Counted from the stretch's first letter, positions 24,422-36,206 are shown. The stretch is DNA of 64,000 nucleotides from Nocardioides alkalitolerans DSM 16699 (GCF_000426525.1 NZ_AUFN01000011.1:186001-250000), one strand, 5' to 3'. Numbers and translations: made by a program. The notes: a model not told the origin generated them from the sequence alone.

Positions 24422-24904
24422 ATGGCCAAGGAGCAGGGGCGCAAGCTCATCGCGCAGAACCGCAAGGCGCGGCACGACTACACGATCGAGGACACCTTCG
24501 AGGCCGGCATGGTCCTCCAGGGCACCGAGGTGAAGGCGCTGCGAGCCGGCCGGGCCAACCTCGTCGACGGCTTCGTCGACATCGAGCACGACGAGATGTG
24601 GCTGCACGCCGTCCACATCCCGGAGTACGCGCAGGGCACCTGGACCAACCACGCCGCCCGCCGCAAGCGCAAGCTGCTGCTCCACCGCGCCGAGATCGAC
24701 AAGATCGCCGCCAAGACGGCCAACAAGGGCTACACGATCATCCCGCTGTCGCTCTACTTCACCGACGGCCGCGCGAAGGTCGAGATCGCGCTGGCGAAGG
24801 GCAAGAAGTCCTACGACAAGCGCCACTCGCTGGCCGAGCGCCAGTTCAACCGCGAGAAGCAGCAGGCGCTGGGTCGCCAGCTCAAGGGCATGGACCAGGT
24901 GTGA
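24422..24904 (+). CDS. smpB: SsrA-binding protein SmpB
   Basis: The 160 residues match SmpB throughout: [53 protein letters not shown] and the basic C-terminal tail [18 protein letters not shown], which reaches the ribosome decoding centre. SmpB carries tmRNA to stalled ribosomes. The ssrA gene lies 3.8 kb downstream, after an amidohydrolase and a transport operon, so the pair is close but not adjacent. Confidence 0.97.
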   Translation: MAKEQGRKLIAQNRKARHDYTIEDTFEAGMVLQGTEVKALRAGRANLVDGFVDIEHDEMWLHAVHIPEYAQGTWTNHAARRKRKLLLHRAEIDKIAAKTANKGYTIIPLSLYFTDGRAKVEIALAKGKKSYDKRHSLAERQFNREKQQALGRQLKGMDQV

Positions 24905-25887
24905 CCGACCTGCTCGGCGGCGACGACGAGCAGCGGGAGCGCCACCTCGCGACGATCGGGCGCCTGGGCATCCCCGGCCTCTTCGACGTGCACACGCACT
25001 TCCTGCCACCGCGCGTCACCGAGAAGGTGCGCGCGGTGTTCGCGTCCGCGGGCCCGCTCGTCGGCCGGGAGTGGCCGATCCGCTACCTGAACGACGACGA
25101 GACGAACGTCGACCTGCTGCGCTCGTTCGGCGTCCGTCGCTTCACCGCGCTGCCCTACCCGCACAAGCCGGGCATGGCGGAGTTCCTCAACGAGTGGGCC
25201 GCCGGCTTCGCGGCCCGCACCCCGGGCTGCCTCGTCAGCGGCACGTTCTACCCCGAGGTCGGGGCGGCGTCGTACGTCGAGGCGCGCGTCGCCGCCGGGG
25301 TCCAGGTCTTCAAGCTGCACGTGCAGGTGGGGGCGTACGACGTACGCGACCCGCTGCTGGAGCCGGTGTGGGACGTGCTGGAGGAGTCCGGCACGCCGAT
25401 CGTGCTCCACGCCGGTTCGGGGCCGGTGCCGACGGAGTTCACGGGGCCCGGGCCGGTGGCCGAGGTGCTCGCCCGCCACCCGCGCCTCACGCTCGTGATG
25501 GCCCACCTGGGGGCGCCCGAGTACGACGAGTTCCTCGCCATGGCCGAGACCTACGAGCGGGTGCACCTCGACACGACGATGGCATTCACGCGGTTCTTCG
25601 GCGAGACGACCTCGGCGTTCGCCGACGTGGCCCACGGCGGTGCGGGTGACGGTGCGGGCCACGTGCACGGCGACGGCACCTACCCCGAGGCGCTGCTAGA
25701 CCGGTTCGCCGCGGTGGGTCACAAGGTGCTCTACGGCTCGGACTTCCCGAACATCCCCTACCGCTACGCCCACCAGCTCGAGGTGCTCGAGGCGCTGCGC
25801 GAGCGGCGGAGCGTCTTCGACGACGACTGGCTGCGCGAGGTCTGCTGGGGCAACGCGGCGCGGCTCTTCGGGGTCGGGCCCGCCTGA
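24901..25887 (+). CDS. Amidohydrolase-family metal-dependent hydrolase
   Basis: The 328 residues have the amidohydrolase-2 barrel: [10 protein letters not shown] near the start, FKLHVQVG and [10 protein letters not shown] mid-barrel, [13 protein letters not shown], and [12 protein letters not shown] with the catalytic aspartate. These are the metal ligands of the ACMSD/decarboxylase branch. Substrates in this family are varied, so none is assigned. GTG 24901 overlaps the smpB stop (GTGA), so translation is coupled to smpB. Confidence 0.85.
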   Translation: MTDLLGGDDEQRERHLATIGRLGIPGLFDVHTHFLPPRVTEKVRAVFASAGPLVGREWPIRYLNDDETNVDLLRSFGVRRFTALPYPHKPGMAEFLNEWAAGFAARTPGCLVSGTFYPEVGAASYVEARVAAGVQVFKLHVQVGAYDVRDPLLEPVWDVLEESGTPIVLHAGSGPVPTEFTGPGPVAEVLARHPRLTLVMAHLGAPEYDEFLAMAETYERVHLDTTMAFTRFFGETTSAFADVAHGGAGDGAGHVHGDGTYPEALLDRFAAVGHKVLYGSDFPNIPYRYAHQLEVLEALRERRSVFDDDWLREVCWGNAARLFGVGPA

Positions 25888-25949
25888 CGCCCGCCGTACC
25901 ACCTCCGGCGTGGCGCCCGGACCCCGTCCCACCGTTCCGTGAGACGGAG

Positions 25950-25978
25950 CTCGGTTAAGTAGACCGAGTCACTAGATT
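25950..25978 (+). promoter_or_regulatory. Promoter and possible operator of the tau operon
   Basis: A perfect 6-bp inverted repeat, CTCGGT (25950-25955) and ACCGAG (25963-25968), is followed by TAGATT at 25973-25978. The GTG start of tauC lies eight bases after that hexamer, which suits a leaderless transcript with the repeat as an upstream binding site. Confidence 0.45.
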
Positions 25979-25986
25979 CACCCGAC

Positions 25987-26808
25987 GTGACCCCGGTGCT
26001 CCCCTCCGTACGACGCGCGCTCCCGCACGTCGTGACCCTCGCCGTCGTGCTGACCGCGTGGTCGCTCGTCTCCGCCAGCGACGTCGTGAAGCCGGCGTAC
26101 CTGACCCCCAGCCCGCTGGAGGTCTGGGAGGCGTTCGTGCGCGCGAACACCTACCACCCGATCGGTGGCGGTGTGGACCGCGTCGTGCGGGGCGAGGAGA
26201 ACTACTTCCTCTGGGAGCACCTCGTCGTCAGCCTGCGCCGGATCGGCCTCGGGCTGGCGATCGCGCTCGTCGTCGCCGTGCCGCTCGGGCTCACGATGGG
26301 GCTGTTCCGCGGGTTCGGGCGGGTGGTCGGGCCGTACGTCGACTTCCTCCGCTCGATCCCGCCGCTGGCCTACATCGGCTTCCTCATCGCCTGGTTCGGG
26401 TTCTACGACACCTCGAAGGTCTGGCTGCTCGTGCTGGCGGCGTTCCCGCCGATCACGCTCGCCACGCTCAACGGCGTGCGCGGCGTGAAGGAGGACCACC
26501 TCAACGCGGCGCTCTCGCTCGGGGCGACGAAGCGCCAGACCCTCACCCACGTGCTCGCGCCGGCGACGGTGCCCGACATCCTCTCGGGCCTCCGGGTGGC
26601 CGTCGGGTTCGCCTGGACCACCGTCGTCGCCGCCGAGCTCGCCAACGGCCTGCCGGGCATCGGCGGCCTCGCCTACCTCTCGGGCACGCAGAACAAGATC
26701 GCGCTCTCGGTGGCCTGCATCCTCGTCATCGGCCTGACCGCGATCGCCCTCGACACCGTCCTCCGCATCCTCGAGAAACAGCTCGCCCCGTGGCGAGGAA
26801 AGGCCTGA
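25987..26808 (+). CDS. tauC: Taurine/sulfonate ABC transporter permease
   Basis: The 273 residues have six hydrophobic segments and the permease EAA loop at about 165-185 (NAALSLGATKRQTLTHVLAP). The sequence FLRSIPPLAYIGFLIAWFGF is typical of the TauC/SsuC branch. It forms the membrane channel with the ATPase encoded two genes downstream. The binding-protein gene begins after three bases. The operon order is tauC-tauA-tauB, not the enterobacterial tauABC. Confidence 0.85.
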   Translation: MTPVLPSVRRALPHVVTLAVVLTAWSLVSASDVVKPAYLTPSPLEVWEAFVRANTYHPIGGGVDRVVRGEENYFLWEHLVVSLRRIGLGLAIALVVAVPLGLTMGLFRGFGRVVGPYVDFLRSIPPLAYIGFLIAWFGFYDTSKVWLLVLAAFPPITLATLNGVRGVKEDHLNAALSLGATKRQTLTHVLAPATVPDILSGLRVAVGFAWTTVVAAELANGLPGIGGLAYLSGTQNKIALSVACILVIGLTAIALDTVLRILEKQLAPWRGKA

Positions 26809-26811
26809 GCC

Positions 26812-27861
26812 ATGAAGAAGACCGTCCCCACCCTCGCCCTCGCGCTCGCCGCCCCGCTCCTGCTCAGCAGCTGCGTCGGCGGCGGCGAGACCGAGGGCGC
26901 CGCCTCGGACTGCCCCTGGGAGGCCGACGAGTCGGTCACCACGACCGTGCGGATCGGCTACCAGAAGATCCCGAACGGCGACGTGGTCGTGAAGGACCAG
27001 GGCATCCTCGAGGACTGCCTGCCCAACGCGACGATCGAGTGGACGAACTTCCCGTCCGGCGGCGACGTGGTCCAGGCGTTCGGTGGCTCGAGCCTCGACA
27101 TCGGGCTCGTCGGCAGCTCGCCCGCGACCCGCGCGCTGTCGGCGCCGCTCGACCTGCCCGTCGAGGTCATCTGGGTGCACGACGTGATCGGCGCGGCGGA
27201 GTCGCTGGTCGTCCGCGAGGGCGAGGCCACCGACATCGCCGGCCTCGTCGGCAAGACGATCGCCACCCCGTTCGGCTCCACCGCCCACTTCTCCCTGCTC
27301 CAGGCGATCGCCGATGCCGGCCAGGACCCGGCCGACTACGACCTCGTCAACGCCGAGCCCGAGCAGATCGCGCCGGCGTGGGGCCGTGGGGACGTCGACG
27401 CGGCCTGGGTCTGGGACCCGACGCTGAGCGAGCTGGTCGCCGACGGCGGCGAGGTGATCCTCACGAGCGAGGACACCGCCGACGCCGGCAAGCCCACCTT
27501 CGACCTCGCGATCGCCGACTCGGCGTTCGTCGACGACAACCCGGCCGTGCTCGAGGCCTGGGCCCGCGCGCAGGACCACGCCGTCGAGCAGATCCTCGAC
27601 GACCCCGAGAAGGCCGCCGAGTCCGTGGCCGTTGAGGTCGGCGTCACGACCGAGGAGGCGCTGGCCCAGTTCGAGGGCTTCGTGTTCCTGCGGGCGAGCG
27701 ACCAGGTCGGCCCCGACTACCTCGGCGGCAAGCTGGGCACCGACCTCTTCGCGACCGCAGAGTTCCTGCTGAGCCAGGACGGGATCGCCGCCGTCGCCGA
27801 CGAGTCGGTCTACGCCGACGGCGTCAACGCGGGCCCCGCCCAGGCAGCCGCCGATGAGTGA
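26812..27861 (+). CDS. tauA: Taurine-type ABC substrate-binding lipoprotein
   Basis: The 349 residues start with a signal peptide and lipobox LSSC (Cys21). The mature protein follows the TauA pattern: RIGYQKIPNG, GSSPATRALS, GKTIATPFGSTAHFSLLQAI and AWGRGDVDAAWVWDPTLSEL. TauA-type proteins bind taurine or related alkanesulfonates outside the membrane. The ATPase gene overlaps its 3' end by eight bases. The exact ligand is inferred from the family. No tauD dioxygenase is nearby, so sulfur release must be encoded elsewhere. Confidence 0.85.
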   Translation: MKKTVPTLALALAAPLLLSSCVGGGETEGAASDCPWEADESVTTTVRIGYQKIPNGDVVVKDQGILEDCLPNATIEWTNFPSGGDVVQAFGGSSLDIGLVGSSPATRALSAPLDLPVEVIWVHDVIGAAESLVVREGEATDIAGLVGKTIATPFGSTAHFSLLQAIADAGQDPADYDLVNAEPEQIAPAWGRGDVDAAWVWDPTLSELVADGGEVILTSEDTADAGKPTFDLAIADSAFVDDNPAVLEAWARAQDHAVEQILDDPEKAAESVAVEVGVTTEEALAQFEGFVFLRASDQVGPDYLGGKLGTDLFATAEFLLSQDGIAAVADESVYADGVNAGPAQAAADE

Positions 27862-28645
27862 CCGGACCGTCGTCGTCGCGGGCCTGGAGCAGTGCTTCCG
27901 GGCCCGCGGCGGCGAGGTGCACGCCCTCGGCCCGATCGACCTGACCATCGAACCGGGCGAGCTCGTCACCCTCGCCGGGCCGTCGGGCTGCGGCAAGACC
28001 ACCCTGCTGCGCCTCCTCGCCGGTTTCGGGCTGCCGTCGGGCGGCTCGATCACGGTGGGCGGCGAGCCCGTCCGCGCCCCGGGCGTCGAGCGGGGCGTGG
28101 TATTCCAGCAGCCGACGCTCTACCCCTGGCTCGACGTGCGCGGCAACGTCGAGCTCGGACCGCGGCTGCGGGGCTCGGCGAAGGTCGAGCGGCGCCGTAC
28201 GGCGGAGCGGTTCCTCGAGCTGGTCGGCCTGCAGGACGTCGCGGGGCTGCGCCCCTACGAGCTGTCGGGCGGTATGCAGCAGCGGGCCCAGATCGCACGG
28301 GTGCTGGCGAACGACCCCGACATCGTGCTGATGGACGAGCCGTTCGGCGCCCTCGACGCGCTGACGCGGGAGCGGCTGCAGAACGAGCTGCTCACCATCT
28401 GGCGCGAGACGGGCAAGACCATCCTCTTCATCACCCACAGCGTCGACGAGGCCGTGTTCCTGGGGTCCCGGGTGCTGGTGATGAGCCCGCGACCGGGCCG
28501 GATCGTGCTCGACGAGCCGGCCCGGTTCTCGACCGCGAGCCACGAGGTGCCGCCCGAGGAGCTGCGCGCCCTGCCGGAGTTCACGGAGCTCGCCGCGCGG
28601 GTGCGCTCGGCGATCCAGCACGTCGAGCCGGTGGTGGCCGGGTGA
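27854..28645 (+). CDS. tauB: Taurine/sulfonate ABC transporter ATPase
   Basis: The 263 residues carry Walker A GPSGCGKTT, Q-loop VVFQQPTLYPWL, signature LSGGMQQRAQIARVLA and Walker B IVLMDEPFGALDALTRE, as in TauB/SsuB ATPases. ATG 27854 overlaps tauA. It energises import through TauC. After its stop comes an 87-base gap that holds the ssrA promoter. Confidence 0.87.
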   Translation: MSDRTVVVAGLEQCFRARGGEVHALGPIDLTIEPGELVTLAGPSGCGKTTLLRLLAGFGLPSGGSITVGGEPVRAPGVERGVVFQQPTLYPWLDVRGNVELGPRLRGSAKVERRRTAERFLELVGLQDVAGLRPYELSGGMQQRAQIARVLANDPDIVLMDEPFGALDALTRERLQNELLTIWRETGKTILFITHSVDEAVFLGSRVLVMSPRPGRIVLDEPARFSTASHEVPPEELRALPEFTELAARVRSAIQHVEPVVAG

Positions 28646-28732
28646 CGACGGAGGCCGACTATCCGGTCGAGGTTGTCAGGCGTGCGCGGTAGAGTGGTCG
28701 ACAGCGGTTCGCCGTTGCTTCACAACTCAAGA

Positions 28733-29100
28733 GGGGCTGATCGGTTTCGACTGGGGACGTACGTCCCAGGGGAAGCGGGTCGAGAAGCCAACGTCATCTC
28801 GTAAACGATCGTTGGAAACCAATAACTGCCGACAACAAGCGCAGTGACTTCGCTCTCGCCGCCTGAGCGGTGACCGAAGCGTCAGACCGAGTATCCGTCT
28901 CCGGCTCGGAGCCTGACGTCATCTAGGAGACTTGCTGCTCACCTTCCGTCAGGAGGGGTGAGCGGGACTTTTTCCTGACTGAGCCTGTCGAGGATGTGTT
29001 CGTGCAAGCCTCGGGGCCGAGAAAAGCGATCTCACGAACTGCACCCGGAGAAGACCTGGTTCTGCGCTCGAGGACGCGGGTTCGATTCCCGCCAGCTCCA
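28733..29100 (+). ncRNA. ssrA: Transfer-messenger RNA
   Basis: tmRNA rescues stalled ribosomes and adds a degradation tag. The 5' end GGGGCTGATCGGTTTCGAC is diagnostic, and GGGGCTG pairs with CAGCTCC at the 3' end to make the acceptor stem. The T-arm sequence GGGTTCGATTCCCG is present. The tag frame at 28828-28866 encodes ADNKRSDFALAA and a stop, the expected actinobacterial ALAA-ending tag. The final CCA is not encoded. A TAGAGT at 28690-28695 is a possible -10 with a processed leader, but no good -35 is seen. Confidence 0.97.
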
Positions 29101-29118
29101 CCTGACAGCCTCTTGATT

Positions 29119-29152
29119 CGAACGGCCGCACCCTCAGGGGTGCGGTCGTTCG
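29119..29152. terminator. Bidirectional terminator between ssrA and the VOC gene
   Basis: A 15-bp stem with one mismatch (29119-29133 and 29138-29152) and a TCAG loop starts 18 bases after the tmRNA 3' end. It overlaps the stop codon of the convergent gene, so it probably ends both transcripts. Confidence 0.8.
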
Positions 29153-29628
29153 TGCGTGGTGGGCCCGCGAGCGACGTCGGTGCGGGGGCGGTCGAGGATC
29201 TCGATCAGGTTCCCGTCCGGATCGCTCACGAACGCGTTGAGGGCCCCGGGCCGCGCCGGCGAGGCGCTCGGTGGCTTCCGGGGTACGGCGCCGCGCCCGA
29301 CGAGCACGTCGTACGCCGCGGCCACGTCGTCGGCACGGAGACAGACGTGACCGAGCCCGAGCACCCCGGCGGCCTCGAGGGGCCCGGCGTACGACGGCCC
29401 GGCGGCTGCACCCGGGCGATGGAGGAGCTCGACGCGGAACCCGGAGGAGTGCAGGAGCATCGTGCCGCGCAGGTCGGTGTCCGGCGGCGCCAGGTGGTAC
29501 TCGGGCTCGAGGTCCAGCGCGTGGCACCACCAGTCCCGGGCTGCCTCGAGATCGCCGACCGAGAGGGCGACGTGGTCCCACGAGAGCATCGGGGCGGTCT
29601 CGGCGCCGCCGTCCGCGCCGCCCGTCAC
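29134..29628 (-). CDS. VOC/glyoxalase-family protein
   Basis: The 164-residue frame from GTG 29628, or 151 residues from ATG 29589, has the two-repeat VOC fold: WDHVALSVGDLEAARDWWCH, then LGHVCLRADDVAAAYDVLVG and the closing FVSDPDGNLIEIL with the metal-ligand glutamate. The family includes glyoxalases, dioxygenases and resistance proteins, so no reaction is assigned. GTG 29628 is favoured by its GTGA overlap with the upstream SDR stop, which implies coupled translation. Confidence 0.82.
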   Translation of the reverse strand: MTGGADGGAETAPMLSWDHVALSVGDLEAARDWWCHALDLEPEYHLAPPDTDLRGTMLLHSSGFRVELLHRPGAAAGPSYAGPLEAAGVLGLGHVCLRADDVAAAYDVLVGRGAVPRKPPSASPARPGALNAFVSDPDGNLIEILDRPRTDVARGPTTHERPHP

Positions 29629-30473
29629 CACGGCTCCGCACCCTCGGGGCAGGGCGGACCGTGGAGCACGGGAGCCAGATGGGCAGCCAGCCGGGGGCCG
29701 ATCTCCCGGTCCGTCACGGCCCAGAACTCGCGAGCCTGTACCGCCTGCAGGGCAGCGGCCGCCACGTCGACCGGCTCCGCCGCGTCGGTCATCCGCGCCA
29801 GGAAGGCCTCCCTCAGCCGGGGGTGCCCGGGCGCGAGGCCGCCGTCGGGCGGAGCGCCGAGGGCGTCGGGCCAGCTGCGCGCCGAGTCGTTCATGCGCGT
29901 GCGGGTGAAACCCGGGCAGAGCACGGTCACGCCCACGGCCGAGCCGGCGAGCCGGAGGTCCTCCCGCAGCGACTCCGCCAGCCCGATCGCGGCGTGCTTC
30001 GACGCCGAGTACGCCCCCATGCCGGGCGAGCCGATCAGGCCGCCGATCGAGGCGGTGACGAGGACGTGTCCCTCCTCCTCGTCGACCATCCGGGGCAGGA
30101 ACGCGCGGACCCCGTGGATCAACCCCCACAGGTTGACGTCGATCACCCAGCGCCACGCCCGTTCGTCGAGCTCCCACGCCACCCCGCCCGCGGCGACGCC
30201 GGCGTTCAGGCAGAGCAGCTGCGGGTCGCCGAACTCGGAGGACGTGCGATCCGCGAGCCGCTCCACCTGGGCCGGGTCGGTGACGTCGGTGGGTACGCCG
30301 ACGACCTGGGCGCCGCGCGAGCGCAGCTCGGTCGCGACCTCCTCGATGCGAGCGCCGTCGACATCGGCGACGACGACCCGCATCCCCCGGGCCGCGCACT
30401 CGTCCGCGAGCGCGCGCCCGATGCCGCTCGCGGCCCCGGTGATGACGGCGACGCGCCCGTCGAGCTCCTTCAC
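29625..30473 (-). CDS. Short-chain dehydrogenase/reductase
   Basis: The protein has 282 residues from GTG 30473. A classical SDR with NAD(P)-binding TGAASGIGRA, the acidic VVVADVDG strand end (favouring NAD), the CLNAGVA motif, and catalytic Ser in TASIGG with Tyr and Lys in YSASKHA. The substrate loop FTRTRMNDS follows the PG motif. It probably oxidises or reduces a small alcohol or ketone. It is co-transcribed with the VOC gene, suggesting a shared small-molecule pathway. Confidence 0.85.
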   Translation of the reverse strand: MKELDGRVAVITGAASGIGRALADECAARGMRVVVADVDGARIEEVATELRSRGAQVVGVPTDVTDPAQVERLADRTSSEFGDPQLLCLNAGVAAGGVAWELDERAWRWVIDVNLWGLIHGVRAFLPRMVDEEEGHVLVTASIGGLIGSPGMGAYSASKHAAIGLAESLREDLRLAGSAVGVTVLCPGFTRTRMNDSARSWPDALGAPPDGGLAPGHPRLREAFLARMTDAAEPVDVAAAALQAVQAREFWAVTDREIGPRLAAHLAPVLHGPPCPEGAEPW

Positions 30474-30795
30474 GGTGTGCCCCCGGGCTCGGCGACTGCG
30501 TGAGGGGGGAGGACCGTCGCGGGTCGATGCTTCGAGGCCATCCGCCCACCGTGGGGGGTGTCGACGCGCGACGGAAGTCGGATCCGGTGATGCTGCCGAT
30601 CCGCCCGGGTGATGGGAGGGCGAGCAGCACGGACAGCGGCGATCCGGCGCCCGGAGGGGCCTCGGCCTCCCGTACGGCGCGCGTTCGCCGCCGCCGGTGC
30701 TGGTCGACGCCGCCGGCGATGAGTCGCGGGCCGCGCCGAGGTCAACACCCCCGGGTGGCGCCCGACCGGGCGCGCCGTACCGAAGGAGGCCCACC
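30474..30795. other. Non-coding gap between divergent genes
   Basis: Between the SDR gene (minus) and the RibD-type reductase (plus) there are 322 bases. Open frames here are arginine/proline-rich and look like chance. The last 15 bases hold a good ribosome site (AAGGAGG) for the reductase. I see no clear promoter motifs or RNA structure. Confidence 0.4.
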
Positions 30796-31353
30796 GTGGC
30801 CCAGCTCGTCTACTCGATGATCACCTCGCTCGACGGCTACGCCGTGGCGGCGGAGGGCGACCTCGGCCGGGGCGCGGAGGACGAGGAGGTGCACACCTTC
30901 ATCGGCGACCTCTTCCGCGACGTCCGCACGTTCCTCTACGGGCGGCGGATGTACGAGACGATGGTCTTCTGGGAGACCGTCGACGCCGGGCCCGACGTGC
31001 CGCCGCACATCCTGGACTACGCCCGCGACTGGAAGGCGGCCGACAAGGTCGTCTACTCCACCACGCTGGAGGCGCCGTCGAGCGCGCGGACGCGGATCGA
31101 GCGGACCTTCGACCCCGAGGCGGTGCGCCGCCTGAAGGCGGAGTCGGAGCACGACCTCTCCGTCGACGGTCCCCACCTCGCGGCGCAGGCGATCGCGGCG
31201 GGCCTGGTCGACGAGTACCACCTGTTCGTCACCACGAGCGTCGTCGGCGGCGGCACGCGGTTCTTCCCCGACGGCGTCCGCCTCGACCTCGACCTGGTCG
31301 ACCAGCGGGTCTTCGCCAGCGGCCTGCTCTACGCGCGCTACCGGGCGCGCTGA
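30796..31353 (+). CDS. Dihydrofolate reductase-like (RibD C-terminal) protein
   Basis: The protein has 185 residues from GTG 30796, which follows GAAGGAGG by seven bases. The fold signature is seen in YSMITSLDGYAVAAEGDLGR, FLYGRRMYETMVFW, LSVDGPHLAAQAIAAGLVDE and FFPDGVRLDLDLVD. This family uses NADPH, but most stand-alone members have no known substrate. It stands alone between two minus-strand genes. Confidence 0.85.
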   Translation: MAQLVYSMITSLDGYAVAAEGDLGRGAEDEEVHTFIGDLFRDVRTFLYGRRMYETMVFWETVDAGPDVPPHILDYARDWKAADKVVYSTTLEAPSSARTRIERTFDPEAVRRLKAESEHDLSVDGPHLAAQAIAAGLVDEYHLFVTTSVVGGGTRFFPDGVRLDLDLVDQRVFASGLLYARYRAR

Positions 31354-31456
31354 TCAGAGAGCGCGGAGCAGCCGAGTGCGGGTGATCGGTGTCATCAGGT
31401 GGCACTGATGACACACACTCCAGCGGGACGGTCCGCTGGTCTGCCGTACTGGCCCG

Positions 31457-31840
31457 CTATGCCCAGGGAGGCGGGCCCATCTCGGCCCGCGCCTCGGTGG
31501 CGGTCATCCCGGGGCGGAGACGCACGACCGCATGGGCGCCGTCGTCCATCAGGAAGGCTGCCTGGTCGGGCGTCAACCAGGAGCAGACCCACGCGACGAA
31601 CTCGTCGACCTGCCGCCGGTCGCCGTCGGTGCTCAGGAGCTCGCCGTCGCGGGCGTGGTCGATGCTCCACGACCTCCCGCCAGGAGGAGCGAGGTGTGCG
31701 GTGAGATCGGCCGTGTCGTGCTGCGGCTGGTGCTGTACGTCGGCGTCCGGCCACCGCTCGCGGACGCGTCGACGGAAGTCGTTGCCGGACAGGTGGAAGC
31801 CGCCCGGCTCGAGGCCGAGCACCAGCATCCGTGCACTCAC
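31457..31840 (-). CDS. Unknown protein divergent from furA
   Basis: The protein has 127 residues from GTG 31840; ATG 31828 is an alternative. It begins with a beta-like MLVLGLEPGGFHLSGNDFRR and has a central segment SIDHARDGELLSTDGDRRQV. It ends with a helix (EFVAWVCSWLTPDQAAFLMD) and a charged C-terminus. I do not recognise a family. It shares a 111-base intergenic region with furA, so it may be part of the FurA regulon. Confidence 0.6.
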   Translation of the reverse strand: MSARMLVLGLEPGGFHLSGNDFRRRVRERWPDADVQHQPQHDTADLTAHLAPPGGRSWSIDHARDGELLSTDGDRRQVDEFVAWVCSWLTPDQAAFLMDDGAHAVVRLRPGMTATEARAEMGPPPWA

Positions 31841-31913
31841 GACTCCGTCGGCCTCCGCATGCCGGGAGCGTACGACGGCGCACGTAGTGCCGCTCGTCGA
31901 CCACCCTCCCCTT

Positions 31914-31937
31914 TCTTGACTAGTTCCAGAAAAGGGA
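31914..31937 (+). promoter_or_regulatory. Candidate FurA box upstream of furA
   Basis: The A/T-rich TCTTGACTAGTTCCAGAAAA run begins near 31914 in a very G/C-rich region, just before furA. From memory it closely resembles the autoregulatory FurA sites before furA-katG in mycobacteria and streptomycetes. It contains the ACTAGT palindrome and a TTGACT. Confidence 0.6.
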
Positions 31938-31951
31938 GCACAGTGGGACCC

Positions 31952-34724
<2,773 letters not shown>

Positions 34725-34740
34725 GCCCCACGCACGACGC

Positions 34741-34778
34741 ACGACGGCCGGGTCCCCGCGAGGTGGCCCGGCCGTCGT
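34741..34778 (+). terminator. Terminator after katG
   Basis: A perfect 12-bp stem, ACGACGGCCGGG (34741-34752) with CCCGGCCGTCGT (34767-34778), begins 16 bases after the katG stop codon. Confidence 0.8.
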
Positions 34779-34800
34779 CGTACCGCCTTATGCTCGACCG

Positions 34801-35088
34801 ATGGAGCTCGAGTTCTCCGGCCCCGTGTTCGAGTGGCGTGGGCCCGCCCCGTTCCACTTCGTCGCCGTGCCGCCCGACGAGTGCGCCGAGATCGAGGCCG
34901 TTGCCGGCGCGATCACCTACGGCTGGGGCATGATCCCGGTCGCCGTCACCATCGGCGCGACCCGCTGGACGACCTCGCTGTGGCCGCGCGAGGGCGGGTA
35001 CGTCGTACCGCTCAAGGACAGGGTGCGGAAGGCCGAGGGGTTCGGCCTCGACGACGAGGTGCGGCTGCGGCTCGACATCGACGTCTGA
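34801..35088 (+). CDS. DUF1905 domain protein
   Basis: The 95 residues match DUF1905: MELEFSGPVFEWRGPAPFHF, then YGWGMIPVAVTIGATRWTTS and PLKDRVRKAEGFGLDDEV. It is a small beta-barrel-like domain of unknown function. TATGCT at 34789-34794 ends six bases before the ATG, suggesting a leaderless mRNA. The stop overlaps the start of the AlkX-like gene, so they form one operon. Confidence 0.87.
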   Translation: MELEFSGPVFEWRGPAPFHFVAVPPDECAEIEAVAGAITYGWGMIPVAVTIGATRWTTSLWPREGGYVVPLKDRVRKAEGFGLDDEVRLRLDIDV

Positions 35089-36206
35089 TGGTCACCCACC
35101 GGCTGAGTCGTGCCGACGCCCGGCGCCTCGCGCTGCGCGCCCAGGCGTTGACGGCCGAGCGCCCCACCGACGTGCTCGAGACCGTACGACGCCTCTCGCT
35201 GCTGCAGGTCGAGCCGACGGCCGCGGTCGCGCCGAGCGCCGACCTCGTGCTCTGGAGCCGGATCGGCTCGTCGTACGACCCCCAGGAGCTGCGGGACCTC
35301 GCCGACGAGCTGCGGCTGGTCGAGCTGCGCCAGACCCTCCGACCGGCCGAGGACGTCGCCCTCTACCGGGCGGAGATGGCGGCCTGGCCCGGCCGCGACG
35401 GCGAGCGCCCGGCCTGGCGCGAGGCGCAGGCCGGCTGGGTCGCCGACAACGACGCGTGCCGGCGCGACCTCCTCGCCCGGCTGCGCGGCGACGGGCCCCT
35501 GACCGTGCGGGACCTGCCCGACACCTGCGTGCGGCCCTGGCGCTCCTCGGGCTGGAACGCGGGCCGCAACGTGCGCATGATGCTCGACCTCCTGGTCGCC
35601 CGCGGCGAGGTCGCGGTGGCCGGTCGACGCGGCCGCGACCCGCTGTGGGACCTCGCCGACCGCGTCTACCCGGACGACCCCGGCCCCGGGCTCGAGGAGG
35701 CGCGGGTACGGCGCGACGAGCGCCGGCTGGGCTCGCTCGGCATCGCCCGCGCGACGGGCCCGGCGTCGACGGTCGAGCCCCTGGAGGGCCACCCGGTGGG
35801 GGAGGAGGCCGTCGTCGAGGGGGTCCGCGGCCGGTGGCGGGTCGACCCCTCGCTGCTCGACGGCCTCTCCGACGACGCGTTCGCGGGGCGTACGGCGCTG
35901 CTCTCGCCGTTCGACCGGCTGCTGCACGACCGGAAACGGATGGTCGACCTCTTCGAGTTCGACTACGTGCTCGAGATGTACAAGCCCGCCGCCGCCCGGC
36001 GCTGGGGCTACTACGCCCTGCCGGTCCTGCACGGCGACCGGCTGGTCGGCAAGGTCGACGTCACCGCCGACCGGGCCGAGGGCGAGCTGCGGGTCGCCGC
36101 CGTCCACGAGGACGAGCCGTTCCCGGCGTCGGTCCGGGCGGCCGTCGACCGCGAGATCGCCGACCTCGGTCGTTGGCTCGACCTGCCCGTCGTGACAATT
36201 AGTTGA
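35088..36206 (+). CDS. AlkX/YcaQ-like winged-helix DNA glycosylase family protein
   Basis: The 372 residues match the HTH_42 (PF06224) family. The N-terminal helix block VRRLSLLQVEPTAAVAPSAD contains the Gln of the catalytic motif region, and LLSPFDRLLHDRKRMVDLF and YVLEMYKPAAARRWGYYALP are typical of YcaQ. Family members unhook DNA interstrand crosslinks and excise bulky alkyl bases; some homologues are uncharacterised. ATG 35088 overlaps the DUF1905 stop. Its 3' end overlaps a palindrome that probably controls the MarR gene. Confidence 0.8.
   Translation: MVTHRLSRADARRLALRAQALTAERPTDVLETVRRLSLLQVEPTAAVAPSADLVLWSRIGSSYDPQELRDLADELRLVELRQTLRPAEDVALYRAEMAAWPGRDGERPAWREAQAGWVADNDACRRDLLARLRGDGPLTVRDLPDTCVRPWRSSGWNAGRNVRMMLDLLVARGEVAVAGRRGRDPLWDLADRVYPDDPGPGLEEARVRRDERRLGSLGIARATGPASTVEPLEGHPVGEEAVVEGVRGRWRVDPSLLDGLSDDAFAGRTALLSPFDRLLHDRKRMVDLFEFDYVLEMYKPAAARRWGYYALPVLHGDRLVGKVDVTADRAEGELRVAAVHEDEPFPASVRAAVDREIADLGRWLDLPVVTIS

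Noticed and set aside
29041..29100. A separate tRNA gene suggested by GGGTTCGATTCCCG near 29078
   Set aside because: This is the tRNA-like 3' domain of tmRNA; there is no anticodon arm, and the acceptor stem pairs with the tmRNA 5' end.
30474..30795. A 92-codon minus-strand frame in the gap before the RibD-type gene
   Set aside because: It is dominated by Arg/Ala/Pro with no motif and overlaps the probable promoter region.
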